Shown: piece after piece, positions 52,891 to 63,088 of the stretch | Position numbering within the stretch: the stretch's first letter is position 1 | How the letters are laid out: each line of letters starts with the position of its first letter | DNA from: Streptomyces sp. NBC_01267 | Lineage (GTDB): Bacteria > Actinomycetota > Actinomycetes > Streptomycetales > Streptomycetaceae | DNA length: 64,000 nucleotides | Direction of reading: 5' to 3' | Assembly: GCF_036241575.1 (NCBI RefSeq) | Contig: NZ_CP108455.1 | Span: 2,184,501-2,248,500 of the forward strand | Made by a program: the position numbers and the translations under genes | Notes under the pieces: generated by a model | Databases searched by the model: none | Told to the model about the DNA's origin: nothing | Seen by the model: the letters and a program-made list of their open reading frames with translations, nothing else

Positions 52891-52958
52891 TCGGGAGGGC
52901 CGGTACCGGAAACTGGGGGGATCTGCCCTGCCGGACCGCCGACCCCGAGAGACAGCGC

Positions 52959-54692
52959 GTGCTCATACAACTCCTGCGGACGTACCTGCGTCCGTACAAG
53001 AAACCGATGGCCCTGCTGGCGCTGCTTCAGCTGTTCCAGACCTGCGCCACCCTCTACCTGCCGACTCTCAACGCGGACATCATTGACAACGGTGTCGTGA
53101 AGGGTGACTCGGGTTACATCCTGACCTTCGGTGGCGTCATGATCGCCATCAGCGTGGTCCAGGTGATCTGCAACATCGGCGCCGTCTACTTCGGTGCGCG
53201 GACGGCCTCCGCCCTCGGCCGGGACATCCGTGCCGGGGTCTTCGACCGGGTGCAGTCCTTCTCGGCGCGCGAGGTCGGGCACTTCGGGGCGCCGTCCCTC
53301 ATCACCCGCACCACCAATGACGTCCAGCAGATCCAGATGCTGGTGCTGATGTCGTTCACGCTGATGGCTTCGGCGCCGATCATGTGTGTGGGCGCCATCG
53401 TCCTGGCGCTCGGACAGGACGTACCGCTCTCGCTCGTCCTGGTCGCGGTCCTCCCGGTCATGCTCGTCCTGGTCTCCCTGATCGTCCGGCGCATGCGCCC
53501 GCTCTTCCGGCAGATGCAGGTCCGGCTCGACACGGTGAACCGGGTGCTGCGCGAGCAGATCACCGGCAACCGCGTCATCCGCGCGTTCGTCAAGGACGAC
53601 TACGAGAAGGAGCGCTTCAAGGGCGCCAACACCGAGCTGACCGAGGTCTCCCTGGGGACCGCGCGGCTGATGGCGCTCATGTTCCCGACGGTGATGACCG
53701 TGGTGAACGTCTCGTCGATCGCGGTGGTCTGGTTCGGCGCGCACCGGATCGACAGCGGGGCCATGCAGATCGGGGCGCTGACCGCGTTCCTCTCGTATCT
53801 GATGCAGATCGTGATGTCCGTGATGATGGCCACCTTCATGTTCATGATGGTGCCGCGTGCGGAGGTCTGTGCCGAGCGGATCCAGGAGGTGCTCGGCACC
53901 GAGTCCAGCGTGGTGCCGCCGCTGGAGCCGGTGCGGGAACTGGTCAGGCACGGCCATCTGGAGATCCGGGGGGCCGGTTTCAAGTACCCGGGCGCCGAGG
54001 CTTCGGTGCTGCGGGACATCGCCCTGGAGGCGCTGCCCGGTGAGACGACCGCGGTGATCGGATCGACGGGCAGCGGGAAGTCGACGCTGCTCGGCCTGGT
54101 GCCGCGGCTGTTCGACGCCACCGGCGGCGAGGTGCTGGTGGACGGCGCGGACGTCCGGCAGATCGATCCCACGCTACTGGCGAAGACCGTGTCGCTGGTG
54201 CCGCAGAAGCCGTATCTGTTCTCGGGGACCGTCGCGACGAACCTGCGGTACGGAAACCCGGACGCGACCGATGAGGAGCTGTGGCACGCGCTGGAGGTCG
54301 CGCAGGCCAAGGACTTCGTGGAGAAGCTGGAGGGCGGGCTGGACGCGCCGATCGCCCAGGGCGGCACCAATGTCTCCGGCGGGCAGCGGCAGCGGCTCGC
54401 GATCGCCAGGACGCTGGTCCAGCGGCCGGAGATCTACCTCTTCGACGACTCCTTCTCGGCACTGGACTACGCGACGGACGCGGCGCTGCGGACCGCGCTG
54501 CGGCTGGAGACCGCCGAGGCGACCGTGGTGATCGTCGCGCAGCGCGTCTCCACCATCCGCGACGCGGACCGGATCGTCGTGATGGACGAGGGCCGGGTGG
54601 TCGGAACCGGCCGCCATCACGAGTTGATGGACGGCAATGAGACATACCGGGAGATCGTGCTCTCCCAGCTGACCGAGGCGGAGGCAGCCTGA
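52959..54692 (+). CDS. ABC exporter subunit A (permease-ATPase with degenerate catalytic site)
   Basis: A 577-residue type IV half-transporter with six membrane helices (residues 1-310) and an ATPase domain: Walker A GSTGSGKST, signature NVSGGQRQRLAIART. Walker B ends LFDDSFSALD with Asp instead of the catalytic Glu, and the switch reads VAQRVSTI with Gln instead of His. This is typical of the degenerate partner of heterodimeric exporters. GTG 52959 follows GAGAGA; the frame is open 87 bp further up. Its stop overlaps the start of subunit B (TGATG). Confidence 0.92.
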   Translation: MLIQLLRTYLRPYKKPMALLALLQLFQTCATLYLPTLNADIIDNGVVKGDSGYILTFGGVMIAISVVQVICNIGAVYFGARTASALGRDIRAGVFDRVQSFSAREVGHFGAPSLITRTTNDVQQIQMLVLMSFTLMASAPIMCVGAIVLALGQDVPLSLVLVAVLPVMLVLVSLIVRRMRPLFRQMQVRLDTVNRVLREQITGNRVIRAFVKDDYEKERFKGANTELTEVSLGTARLMALMFPTVMTVVNVSSIAVVWFGAHRIDSGAMQIGALTAFLSYLMQIVMSVMMATFMFMMVPRAEVCAERIQEVLGTESSVVPPLEPVRELVRHGHLEIRGAGFKYPGAEASVLRDIALEALPGETTAVIGSTGSGKSTLLGLVPRLFDATGGEVLVDGADVRQIDPTLLAKTVSLVPQKPYLFSGTVATNLRYGNPDATDEELWHALEVAQAKDFVEKLEGGLDAPIAQGGTNVSGGQRQRLAIARTLVQRPEIYLFDDSFSALDYATDAALRTALRLETAEATVVIVAQRVSTIRDADRIVVMDEGRVVGTGRHHELMDGNETYREIVLSQLTEAEAA

Positions 54693-56614
54693 TGGCCGGT
54701 CCTGGTGGACGCATGATGATGGGGCCGACCCAGAAGTCCATGGACTTCAAGGGGTCGGGCAAACGGCTGCTGCGGATGCTCGCGCAGGACCGCCCCGCGC
54801 TCTTCGCGATGCTGACGGCCGTGGTCGGCAGCGTCGCTCTCTCGGTGATCGGGCCGAAGATCCTCGGCCGGGCGACCGACCTGATCTTCGGTGGGATCAT
54901 CGGCCGGCAGCTGCCGGCGAGCACGACCAAGGCGCAGGCCCTTCAGGGGCTGCGCGCCAAGGGCCAAGGCGCCATGGCCGACATGCTCTCCGGTGTCGAC
55001 TTCACTCCGGGCCAGGGCATCGACTTCACCGAGGTCGGCAAGATCCTGCTGCTCGCGCTGGCGGCGTTCGTCTGCGCGGGCCTGCTGATGCTGACCACCA
55101 CCCGGCTCGCGGCGCGGATCATCAACCAGGCCGTGTACCGGATGCGTGAGGAGATCCAGGCGAAGCTGTCGCGGCTGCCGCTGTCGTACTACGACAAGGC
55201 GAAGCGCGGCGAGGTGCTCAGCCGGACGACCAACGACGTCGACAACATCGGCCAGACCATGCAGCAGACGATGGGACAGCTGGTCAACTCGCTGCTGACC
55301 ATCATCGGTGTGCTGGTGATGATGTTCTGGATCTCCTGGATCCTCGCGCTGGTCGCGCTGGTGACCGTACCGCTGTCGGTCCTGGTGGCGACGCGGGTCG
55401 GCAAGCGGTCGCAGCCGCAGTTCGTGCAGCAGTGGAAGGTCACCGGCAAGCTCAACGCCCACATCGAGGAGATGTACACCGGGCACGCCCTGGTGAAGGT
55501 CTTCGGGCGGCAGGAGGAGTCGGCGGAGGCGTTCCGCGAGCAGAACGACGCGCTGTACGAGGCGGGCTTCAAGGCGCAGTTCAACAGCGGGATCATGCAG
55601 CCGCTGATGATGTTCGTCTCCAACCTCAACTACGTGCTGGTGGCGGTCATCGGCGGCCTCCGGGTCGCTTCGGGCTCGCTGTCGATCGGTGACGTCCAGG
55701 CCTTCATCCAGTACTCGCGGCAGTTCTCGCAGCCGCTGACGCAGGTCGCGTCGATGGCGAACCTGGTGCAGTCGGGCGTCGCGTCCGCCGAGCGGATCTT
55801 CGAACTGCTCGACGCGGAGGAGCAGGAGCCCGACGCGGAGACCGCCGAGCGGCCCGAGAACCTGCGCGGCAGCATCTCGCTGGAGAAGGTCGCCTTCCGG
55901 TACTCACCGGACAAGCCGCTCATCGACGATCTGTCGCTGTCGGTGGAGCCGGGGCACACGGTCGCGATCGTCGGTCCGACCGGCGCGGGCAAGACGACCC
56001 TGGTGAATCTGCTGATGCGGTTCTACGAAGTGACCGGCGGGCGGATCGTGCTCGACGGTGTCGACATCGCCAGGATGTCCCGTGAGGACCTGCGTTCCGG
56101 CATAGGGATGGTGCTCCAGGACACCTGGCTCTTCGGCGGCTCGATCGCGGACAACATCGCGTACGGCTCCTCGCGTCCGGTCACCCGCGAGCAGATCGAG
56201 GAAGCGGCCCGCGCGGCCCACGCCGACCGCTTCATCCGCACCCTCCCCGAGGGCTACGACACGGTGATCGACGACGAGGGCACCGGGGTGAGCGCGGGCG
56301 AGAAGCAGCTGATCACGATCGCGCGGGCGTTCCTGTCCGAGCCGGTGATCCTGGTGCTGGACGAGGCGACGAGCTCCGTCGACACCCGTACCGAGGTGCT
56401 GATCCAGAAGGCGATGGCCCGGCTGGCGCACGGTCGTACGAGCTTCGTCATCGCACACCGGCTGTCCACGATCCGGGACGCGGATGTGATTCTGGTGATG
56501 GAGAGCGGGGCGATCGTCGAGCAGGGGTCGCACGAGGAGCTGCTGGCGGCGGACGGGGCGTACGCGCGGTTGTACGCGGCGCAGTTCGCGCAGGCAGTGG
56601 TCGAGGTCGACTGA
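54692..56614 (+). CDS. ABC exporter subunit B (permease-ATPase, catalytic partner)
   Basis: A 640-residue half-transporter: N-terminal leader, six membrane helices with a periplasmic-side insertion (residues about 65-110), ATPase with Walker A GPTGAGKTT, Walker B LVLDEATSSVD with catalytic Glu, and His switch IAHRLSTIRD. The signature is SAGEKQ instead of SGGQ, so one of the two ATP sites of the A/B pair is weak. Translationally coupled to subunit A. Exports an unknown small molecule or lipid. Confidence 0.93.
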   Translation: MAGPGGRMMMGPTQKSMDFKGSGKRLLRMLAQDRPALFAMLTAVVGSVALSVIGPKILGRATDLIFGGIIGRQLPASTTKAQALQGLRAKGQGAMADMLSGVDFTPGQGIDFTEVGKILLLALAAFVCAGLLMLTTTRLAARIINQAVYRMREEIQAKLSRLPLSYYDKAKRGEVLSRTTNDVDNIGQTMQQTMGQLVNSLLTIIGVLVMMFWISWILALVALVTVPLSVLVATRVGKRSQPQFVQQWKVTGKLNAHIEEMYTGHALVKVFGRQEESAEAFREQNDALYEAGFKAQFNSGIMQPLMMFVSNLNYVLVAVIGGLRVASGSLSIGDVQAFIQYSRQFSQPLTQVASMANLVQSGVASAERIFELLDAEEQEPDAETAERPENLRGSISLEKVAFRYSPDKPLIDDLSLSVEPGHTVAIVGPTGAGKTTLVNLLMRFYEVTGGRIVLDGVDIARMSREDLRSGIGMVLQDTWLFGGSIADNIAYGSSRPVTREQIEEAARAAHADRFIRTLPEGYDTVIDDEGTGVSAGEKQLITIARAFLSEPVILVLDEATSSVDTRTEVLIQKAMARLAHGRTSFVIAHRLSTIRDADVILVMESGAIVEQGSHEELLAADGAYARLYAAQFAQAVVEVD

Positions 56615-56620
56615 GCGGAG

Positions 56621-56646
56621 CGGCCGGTCCAGTGATGGACCGGCCG
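56621..56646. terminator. terminator after the ABC exporter operon
   Basis: A perfect 11-bp stem CGGCCGGTCCA with a 4-nt loop (56621-56631 and 56636-56646), 6 bp past the stop, between convergent operons. A GC-rich 140-bp stretch follows with no gene. Confidence 0.75.
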
Positions 56647-56789
56647 TCGCGGGGACGGGGTCCGGAGGGGCAGCTGTCACGGCACCGGGGGCAGGTGCGG
56701 GGGCCGAACGGGAGCCGGGCTCGCGGCGTCGAGGGGGCGCCGGAGCGGGGCGCAGGCGCGCGGTGTCGGGGCCGGGCCTGAGGGCCGGG

Positions 56790-58013
56790 TCAGTCCAGAT
56801 AGCCGCGCAGCTGCTCCGCGAACGCGTGGTCCCGCAGCTTGTTCAGCGTCTTGGACTCGATCTGGCGGATACGCTCCCGGGTCACCCCGAAGATCCGCCC
56901 GATCTCCTCCAGGGTGCGCGGCCGTCCGTCGGCCAGCCCGTAGCGCAGTTGAACGACCTTCCGCTCCCGCTCCCCCAACGTCGAGAGCACGGCGTCCAGA
57001 TGCTGCCTCAGCAGCAGGAACGCCGCCGACTCCACGGGAGACGCCGCATCGCCGTCCTCGATCAGGTCGCCCAGCGCCACATCGTCCTCCTCCCCCACCG
57101 GGGCATGCAGCGACACGGGTTCCTGGGCCAGCCGCAGGACCTCGGTGACGCGTTCGGGGGTGAGATCGAGATGAGCGGCGACCTCGTCGGCGGTGGGCTC
57201 CTCGCCGCGTTCCTGGAGCATCCGGCGCTGCACCCGCACCACCCGGTTGATCAACTCGACCACATGGACGGGGACTCGAATGGTCCGGGCCTGGTCGGCC
57301 AGGGCGCGGGACATCGCCTGCCGGATCCACCAGGTCGCGTACGTCGAGAACTTGTAGCCCCGGGCGTAGTCGAACTTCTCCACGGCCCTGATCAACCCGA
57401 GGTTTCCCTCCTGGACCAGGTCGAGCATGGTGAGCCCGCGACCCACGTACCGCTTGGCGACGGAGACCACCAGCCGGAGGTTGGATTCGATCAGGCGGCG
57501 CTTGGCCATCCGGCCGAGTACGACCAACTTGTCCAGATCGACGGCGAGTCGGGAGTCGAGATCGGAGGAGCCCGACAGCCGCTCCTCGGCGAAGAGGCCC
57601 GCCTCGACCCGTCGGGCGAGCTCGACCTCGTCGGCCGCCGTGAGCAGTGGGATGCGGCCGATCTCACGTAAGTACTGGCGGAAGAGGTCGGAGGACGGGC
57701 CACCGGAATCGGCCGTGGCTCTGCGGCGGGGCGGCTCGGGGGTCTCCGCCAGGTCCTCCATGGCGGGCTCGGGCGCGGACGGCCCGTCGTCGGCGGTGGG
57801 CCGGATCTCGGGGTGATGTGCGGCCGGGCCCTGCGGTGGAACCGCCGTGGCCACATCGGTTTCGGTCAGGGTCCGGGTCTGCACGGGGGCGGCCTCCAGG
57901 GGGACTGCCGGATCGGGGGCGTGCGGCAGTGGAGCATCGGCGGCCGGGCCGATCCCGTCCCCCGTTCGCGGGTCGGTCTCGGACACCGCTGTCCAGTGTG
58001 GGGTACGACACAT
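56790..58013 (-). CDS. hrdA: group 2 sigma factor, HrdA-like
   Basis: A 407-residue sigma-70 protein. A variable Pro/Ala-rich N-terminus (about 110 residues) precedes region 1.2 ([21 protein letters not shown]), region 2 ([37 protein letters not shown]), region 3 and region 4 ([19 protein letters not shown]). Position beside dnaG, with the exporter genes on the other side, matches hrdA in Streptomyces. ATG 58013 is chosen without a strong ribosome-binding site; GTG 57985 is a possible alternative. Confidence 0.85.
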   Translation of the reverse strand: MCRTPHWTAVSETDPRTGDGIGPAADAPLPHAPDPAVPLEAAPVQTRTLTETDVATAVPPQGPAAHHPEIRPTADDGPSAPEPAMEDLAETPEPPRRRATADSGGPSSDLFRQYLREIGRIPLLTAADEVELARRVEAGLFAEERLSGSSDLDSRLAVDLDKLVVLGRMAKRRLIESNLRLVVSVAKRYVGRGLTMLDLVQEGNLGLIRAVEKFDYARGYKFSTYATWWIRQAMSRALADQARTIRVPVHVVELINRVVRVQRRMLQERGEEPTADEVAAHLDLTPERVTEVLRLAQEPVSLHAPVGEEDDVALGDLIEDGDAASPVESAAFLLLRQHLDAVLSTLGERERKVVQLRYGLADGRPRTLEEIGRIFGVTRERIRQIESKTLNKLRDHAFAEQLRGYLD

Positions 58014-58204
58014 CGCCGCCACGAGGGGCGTGCGGTGACTTTCTGGTTCCCCAGCGTGACTTTCCGGCCCGCGGCCAATCCTGCTTCCCGGGGAAGCGCA
58101 GTGATCCGTCGGCACGGGGAGGGAGCGCACCGGTCGGAGTACGCCGGGGCGGCGCTCCGGGGCGGCGCTCCGGGTCAGAGCGCTTCAGGTCGGAGCGCTC
58201 CGGG

Positions 58205-60106
58205 TCAGAGCGCCTCGGCGCCGAGGTTGCGCAGGGACCGGCCGTACTGCTGGAGGGTCCAGAGTTCGTTCTGGACCGCCGCGTACTGTTCCGCGTCGCC
58301 CTGGGTGGACACCCGGGCCAGGGTGGACTGGACGTCGGTGATGCGGCGGTCCACCGCGCGGAGCCGGACGCTGACCAACTGGTCGCCCGCGTACACCTCG
58401 TCGACCGTACGGCGCATGATCGCTTCCACGGCCAGCTCGGTGACCACGGCGCGGACCGTGTCGTCGGGGGCGGCCCCGCGGACCCGGGTGAGGTACTCGA
58501 AGGAGTCGGTGATGCCTTCCTCGGCGCCGCCCGCCTCCATGATCGCCTCGCGTACGGCGGCGTACGGCGGGGCGGTGAACTCGTCGGCCCCGTACGCGTC
58601 GAAGGCCGGGGAGACCAGTTCGGGGCGCTGGAGCGCCAGCTTCAGCAGCTCCCGCTCCGTGCGGTGGGCGGGGCTGCGGAGGTTGAGTGCGGGGCCGCCC
58701 GCGGGGGCCGGGTCCGGCCGGGTCCCGGGCTGGGGGCGACCGCCGCGCGCGGGCGTCGGTGCGTTGCCCCGGCCGCGGGCCCACTGGGCCAGCTGGCTGA
58801 TGCGCTTGACCACGAACTGGGTGTCGAGGATGCCGACCATTCCGGCCAGCTGTACGGCCACCTCGTGCTGGGAGGCGCTGTTCTTGATCCGGGCGACGAT
58901 CGGTGCGGCTTCGTCCAGCGCCGTCGCACGGCCCGCCGGGGTCTCCAGGTCGTAGCGGGAGACGATCTGGCGGAGCGCGAACTCGAAGAGCGGGGTGCGG
59001 GGTTCGGCGAGGGTGCGCACCGATTCGTCGCCCTGGGCGAGCCGCAGGTCGCACGGGTCCATGCCGTCGGGGGCGATGGCGATGTAGGTCTCGGCCGCGA
59101 ACTTCTGGTCGTCCTCGAAGGCGCGCAGGGCGGCCTTCTGGCCGGCCGCGTCACCGTCGAACGTGAAGATCACGCGGGCGCTGCCGTTGTCCATCAGGAG
59201 CCGGCGGAGGATCTTGATGTGGTCGGTACCGAAGGCCGTGCCACAGGTGGCGACCGCGGTGGTCACCCCGGCCAGGTGGCAGGCCATGACATCGGTGTAG
59301 CCCTCGACGACGACGGCCCGGCTGGACTTGGCGATCTCCTTCTTGGCCAGGTCGATCCCGTACAGGACCTGGGACTTCTTGTAGATCGACGTCTCGGGGG
59401 TGTTCAGGTACTTCGGGCCGTTGTCGTCGTCGCGGAGCTTGCGCGCGCCGAAGCCGACGACCTCGCCGCTGATGTCCCGGATCGGCCACATCAGCCGGCC
59501 GCGGAAGCGGTCGATGGGTTTGCCGCCGCGGGTCTCCTGGGCGAGGCCGGAGGCGAGCAGCTCCTTGTCGGAGAACCCCTTGCCGCGCAGGAAACGGGTC
59601 AGGTGGTCCCAGCCCGCCGGGCTGTAGCCGACGCTGAAGTGGGTGGCGGCGGCCTGGTCGAAGCCCCGCTGGGCGAGGAACTTGCGCCCGATCTCGGCCT
59701 CGGCGCTGTCGAGCTGGTCGACGTAGAACTGCGCGGCTGCCTTGTGCGCCTCGACCAGCCGGATGCGCTCGCCGCGCTGGCTGTTCGGGGTGTAGCCACC
59801 CTCTTCGTACCGCAGGGTGATGCCCGCGGTGCCCGCCAGCCGCTCGACCGCCTCGCTGAACGAGAGGTGGTCGATCTTCATGATGAAGGCGAGGGTGTCC
59901 CCGCCCTCCTGGCAGCCGAAGCAGTGGAAGAGGCCCTTGGCGGGGCTCACCTGGAAGGAGGGGGACTTCTCGTCGTGGAAGGGGCACAGACCCTTCAGGT
60001 TTCCGCCGCCCGCGTTCCGCAACTGGAGGTACTCGGAAACGACGGCGTCGATCGGGACCGCGTCCCGGACCGCCTTCACGTCGTCATCGTTGATCCTGCC
60101 TGCCAC
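58205..60106 (-). CDS. dnaG: DNA primase DnaG
   Basis: A 633-residue primase that lays down RNA primers for replication. Zinc-binding CHC2 domain: C41-x2-H44 and C62-x2-C65 (CPFHDEKSPSF; CFGCQEGGD). Toprim: VVVEGYTDVMACHLAG and FTFDGDAAGQKAA. The C-terminal helicase-interaction domain starts after a Pro/Gly-rich linker near residue 460. ATG 60106. Downstream on the same strand is hrdA, after a 191-bp gap. Confidence 0.97.
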   Translation of the reverse strand: MAGRINDDDVKAVRDAVPIDAVVSEYLQLRNAGGGNLKGLCPFHDEKSPSFQVSPAKGLFHCFGCQEGGDTLAFIMKIDHLSFSEAVERLAGTAGITLRYEEGGYTPNSQRGERIRLVEAHKAAAQFYVDQLDSAEAEIGRKFLAQRGFDQAAATHFSVGYSPAGWDHLTRFLRGKGFSDKELLASGLAQETRGGKPIDRFRGRLMWPIRDISGEVVGFGARKLRDDDNGPKYLNTPETSIYKKSQVLYGIDLAKKEIAKSSRAVVVEGYTDVMACHLAGVTTAVATCGTAFGTDHIKILRRLLMDNGSARVIFTFDGDAAGQKAALRAFEDDQKFAAETYIAIAPDGMDPCDLRLAQGDESVRTLAEPRTPLFEFALRQIVSRYDLETPAGRATALDEAAPIVARIKNSASQHEVAVQLAGMVGILDTQFVVKRISQLAQWARGRGNAPTPARGGRPQPGTRPDPAPAGGPALNLRSPAHRTERELLKLALQRPELVSPAFDAYGADEFTAPPYAAVREAIMEAGGAEEGITDSFEYLTRVRGAAPDDTVRAVVTELAVEAIMRRTVDEVYAGDQLVSVRLRAVDRRITDVQSTLARVSTQGDAEQYAAVQNELWTLQQYGRSLRNLGAEAL

Positions 60107-60204
60107 GCATGAAGTCTACGGTCCGGGTCGGACAGTCCGTGCTGCCGATCCCCGGCCGGCCGCGGCCGGGGGCGCGGGCCCGGCCGCGGACCAGCCCGGG
60201 AGGA

Positions 60205-61482
60205 TCACCGTGCTTCGGGTCGGATTCCCAGCGTGGCCAGGTCCACCGACGGGTCCGCCAGCGCTTCGGGGTCCAGCGTCGCGCCCGAGCGGATCAGCCG
60301 CTGGAGCTGTTCGGTGACGTCCCACACATTCACGTTCATCGCGGCCAGCAGCCGGCCGTCCTTCAGCCAGAAGGCGATGAACTGGCGCTTCCCCGCGTCA
60401 CCCCGGACGATCACCTGGTCGTAGGAGCCGGGCGGCGCCCACCCCGAGTACTCCAGGCCCAGGTCGTACTGGTCGGAGAAGAAGTACGGGATCCGGTCGT
60501 ACGCGACGTCCTGGCCGAGCATGGCGCGCGCCGCCGCCGGGCCTTCGTTCAGGGCGTTGGCCCAGTGTTCGACGCGCAGCCGGGTGCCGAGCAGCGGATG
60601 CTCGGCGGCGGCCACGTCCCCTGCCGCGTAGATGTCCGGGTCGGAGGTGCGCAGCGAGGCGTCGACGGCGATGCCGCCGCCGTGCGCGCGGTCGACGAGC
60701 TCCAGACCGGCCGCCTCCGCGAGGGAGACGCGCGGGGCGGCGCCGATCGCGGCGAGGACGTCGTGGGCCGGGTGTTCCTCGCCGTCGTCGGTCTGGACGG
60801 CGAGGACCATGCCGTCCTGGCCGGTGATCTCGGTGAGGCGGGCGCCGAAGTGGAAGCGGACGCCGTGCTGGGTGTGCAGGTCGGTGAAGATCTGGCCGAG
60901 TTCCGGGCCCAGCACGGCGTGCAGCGGGGTCGGGTGCGGTTCGACGATGGTGACCTCGGCGCCGTAGCCGCGGGCCGCCGCCGCCACCTCCAGGCCGATC
61001 CAGCCTCCTCCGGCGATCACCAGATGGCCGTTGTCCCGGCCGAGGGAGGCGAGGACGTGGCGCAGCCGGTCCGCGTGGGCCAGGCGGCGCAGATGGTGGA
61101 CGCCCGCCAGCCCGGTGCCTGGAATGTCCAGCCGGTGCGGTTCGGCGCCGGTGGCCAGCAGCAGCTTGTCGTAGTGGATGGCGGTGCCGTCACCGAGCCG
61201 TACGACCTTGACGGCACGGTCGATCTCGACGACCGTCTGGCCGAGGTGCAGCTCGATGTCGGCCTGCGCGTACCAGGCCGGTTCGTGGACGTAGACGCTG
61301 TCGCGCTCCTCCTTGCCCGCCAGGTACCCCTTCGACAGCGGCGGGCGCTCGTAGGGGTGGTCGCGTTCGTCCCCGATGAGGATCACGCGGCCCGCGAACC
61401 CTTCGGCGCGGAGGGTTTCGGCGGCCTTCGCCCCCGCGAGCCCTCCGCCGATGATGACGAACGTCAGATGTGCGTCGACCAC
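60205..61482 (-). CDS. FAD-dependent ferredoxin-reductase-like oxidoreductase
   Basis: A 425-residue two-dinucleotide-fold flavoprotein: FAD motif VIIGGGLAGAKAAETL, NAD(P)H motif VIAGGGWIGLEVAAAA, second FAD motif IYAAGDVAAAEHP, and a C-terminal reductase domain. The family passes electrons from NAD(P)H to ferredoxins such as P450 partners. GTG 61482 has a perfect AAGGAGG 7 nt upstream, so the longer open frame is rejected. No ferredoxin or P450 gene is nearby. Confidence 0.92.
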   Translation of the reverse strand: MVDAHLTFVIIGGGLAGAKAAETLRAEGFAGRVILIGDERDHPYERPPLSKGYLAGKEERDSVYVHEPAWYAQADIELHLGQTVVEIDRAVKVVRLGDGTAIHYDKLLLATGAEPHRLDIPGTGLAGVHHLRRLAHADRLRHVLASLGRDNGHLVIAGGGWIGLEVAAAARGYGAEVTIVEPHPTPLHAVLGPELGQIFTDLHTQHGVRFHFGARLTEITGQDGMVLAVQTDDGEEHPAHDVLAAIGAAPRVSLAEAAGLELVDRAHGGGIAVDASLRTSDPDIYAAGDVAAAEHPLLGTRLRVEHWANALNEGPAAARAMLGQDVAYDRIPYFFSDQYDLGLEYSGWAPPGSYDQVIVRGDAGKRQFIAFWLKDGRLLAAMNVNVWDVTEQLQRLIRSGATLDPEALADPSVDLATLGIRPEAR

Positions 61483-61642
61483 TTGATGCCTCCTTGTAGT
61501 GCGGGCGCCGCTTGCGAGCGTCCCGCACGGAGTGTGATGGGGGAAGAGGTGTGAGGTGTTGAGGCTCACGCACGGTCAGGAATGGCCGGTCATGATGGCA
61601 TGTCGGCCGGTCCGGAACCCCGTCCGGGCCGCCGGCCGCCGG

Positions 61643-62923
61643 TCAGTGACGGCCGGTCAGCCGGGCGTGCAGGGAGCGCGCCGAGGCATCGGTGAGCGAG
61701 CCGATCTGGTCGACGATCACGCGTTTGCGGCTGCGTTCGTCGGGTGCCGCGTCGAACAGGGTCCGGAACTGCGGGTCCAGCCCTTCCGGCGCGCGTCCGG
61801 TCAGTGCCTCGGCCAGTTCGGCGAGGACGACGCGCTGGTCGGCCCGGAGCCGCTCCTGCTCCTCGCGCTGCATGACGTACCGGTCGGCGACGGCTTTGAG
61901 CACGGCGCATTCGAGCCGTGTCCGGCGCGGGACGACCAGTTCCGCGGCGTATCTGGTGAGCGGTCCCGTGCCGTACGACCGGCGGGTGGCGCTCTCGGCG
62001 GCCAGACAGAAACGGCCGATGAGCTGGCTCGTGGCGTCCTTCAGCCGGGCCTGCGCGACGGCCGTTCCGTCGTAGCCGTGCGGCCACCAGTCCTGGGCGA
62101 GCAGTCCGTCCAGGGCTTCGGCGAGCTCGGCCGGGTCGGTGTCGGCCGGCACGTAGCGGCCGACGGCCACGGCCATGATGTCGGCCCGTTCGGGCGCGGA
62201 GTGCAGGCAGTTGGGGTCGATGTGGCCGGCGTGCAGCCCGTCCTCGACGTCGTGCACGGAGTACGCGACGTCGTCGGACCAGTCCATGACCTGGGCCTCG
62301 AAGCACTTGCGGTCCTGGGGGGCGCCGCGCCGGGCCCAGGCGAAGACGGGCAGGTCGTCCTCGTACACGCCGAACTTCACCGAGCCGGGCTCGGTGGGAT
62401 GGCCGCCGCGGGGCCAGGGGTACTTGGTGGCGGCGTCGAGGGCGGCGCGGGTGAGGTTGAGGCCGACGCTGACCAGCTCGCCGGTGGTCTGCGAGGTGAC
62501 GAACCGCTTGGGTTCCAACCGGGTCAGCAGGCGCAGTGACTGGGCGTTGCCCTCGAAGCCGCCGCAGTCCGCGGCGAAGTCGTTGAGCGCCAGTTCGCCG
62601 TTGTGCCCGAACGGCGGATGCCCCAGGTCGTGGGCGAGACAGGCCGTCTCGACGAGATCGGGGTCGCAGCCGAGTGCCGCGCCGAGCTCTCTTCCCACCT
62701 GGGCGCATTCCAGGGAGTGCGTGAGGCGGGTGCGCGGGCTCGAGTCCCAGACGCGGCTGCGCGAGCCGGGGGTGACCACCTGTGTCTTGCCCGCGAGGCG
62801 CCGCAGCGCGGCGGAGTGCAGCACGCGCGCACGGTCGCGTTGGAAGGCGGTACGGCCTGGTCGCTTGTCCGGCTCGGTGTCCCAGCGTTCGAAGTCGGTC
62901 GGGTTGTACGCGGTGCCTTCCAT
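61643..62923 (-). CDS. dgt: deoxyguanosinetriphosphate triphosphohydrolase
   Basis: A 426-residue HD-domain dNTPase that cleaves dGTP to deoxyguanosine and triphosphate. Metal ligands: His69 ([15 protein letters not shown]), H98-D99 ([15 protein letters not shown]) and a later Asp in [16 protein letters not shown]-terminus [10 protein letters not shown] is normal. Transcribed toward dnaG, a common actinobacterial arrangement. Confidence 0.95.
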   Translation of the reverse strand: MEGTAYNPTDFERWDTEPDKRPGRTAFQRDRARVLHSAALRRLAGKTQVVTPGSRSRVWDSSPRTRLTHSLECAQVGRELGAALGCDPDLVETACLAHDLGHPPFGHNGELALNDFAADCGGFEGNAQSLRLLTRLEPKRFVTSQTTGELVSVGLNLTRAALDAATKYPWPRGGHPTEPGSVKFGVYEDDLPVFAWARRGAPQDRKCFEAQVMDWSDDVAYSVHDVEDGLHAGHIDPNCLHSAPERADIMAVAVGRYVPADTDPAELAEALDGLLAQDWWPHGYDGTAVAQARLKDATSQLIGRFCLAAESATRRSYGTGPLTRYAAELVVPRRTRLECAVLKAVADRYVMQREEQERLRADQRVVLAELAEALTGRAPEGLDPQFRTLFDAAPDERSRKRVIVDQIGSLTDASARSLHARLTGRH

Positions 62924-63088
62924 GCTTCGACAGTACTGAGTTTCACCTCGCGGACGGCGCCGGGCCCGCCAGGTGGCGGTTCAGGTGGTGTCGGGCGGTC
63001 CTGGCCCGTCCGCCCGTCCGGGCGTTGTCAGACCCCCCGCCTACTGTGATCCACAGAACGAACCTGAAGGTCGGGAGGGGGTCTCGCC

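Noticed and set aside
57647-60112. A very long open frame (821 codons) on the plus strand
   Set aside because: It is antisense to dnaG and the sigma-factor gene; the sequence is low-complexity Gly/Arg/Val and has no domain.
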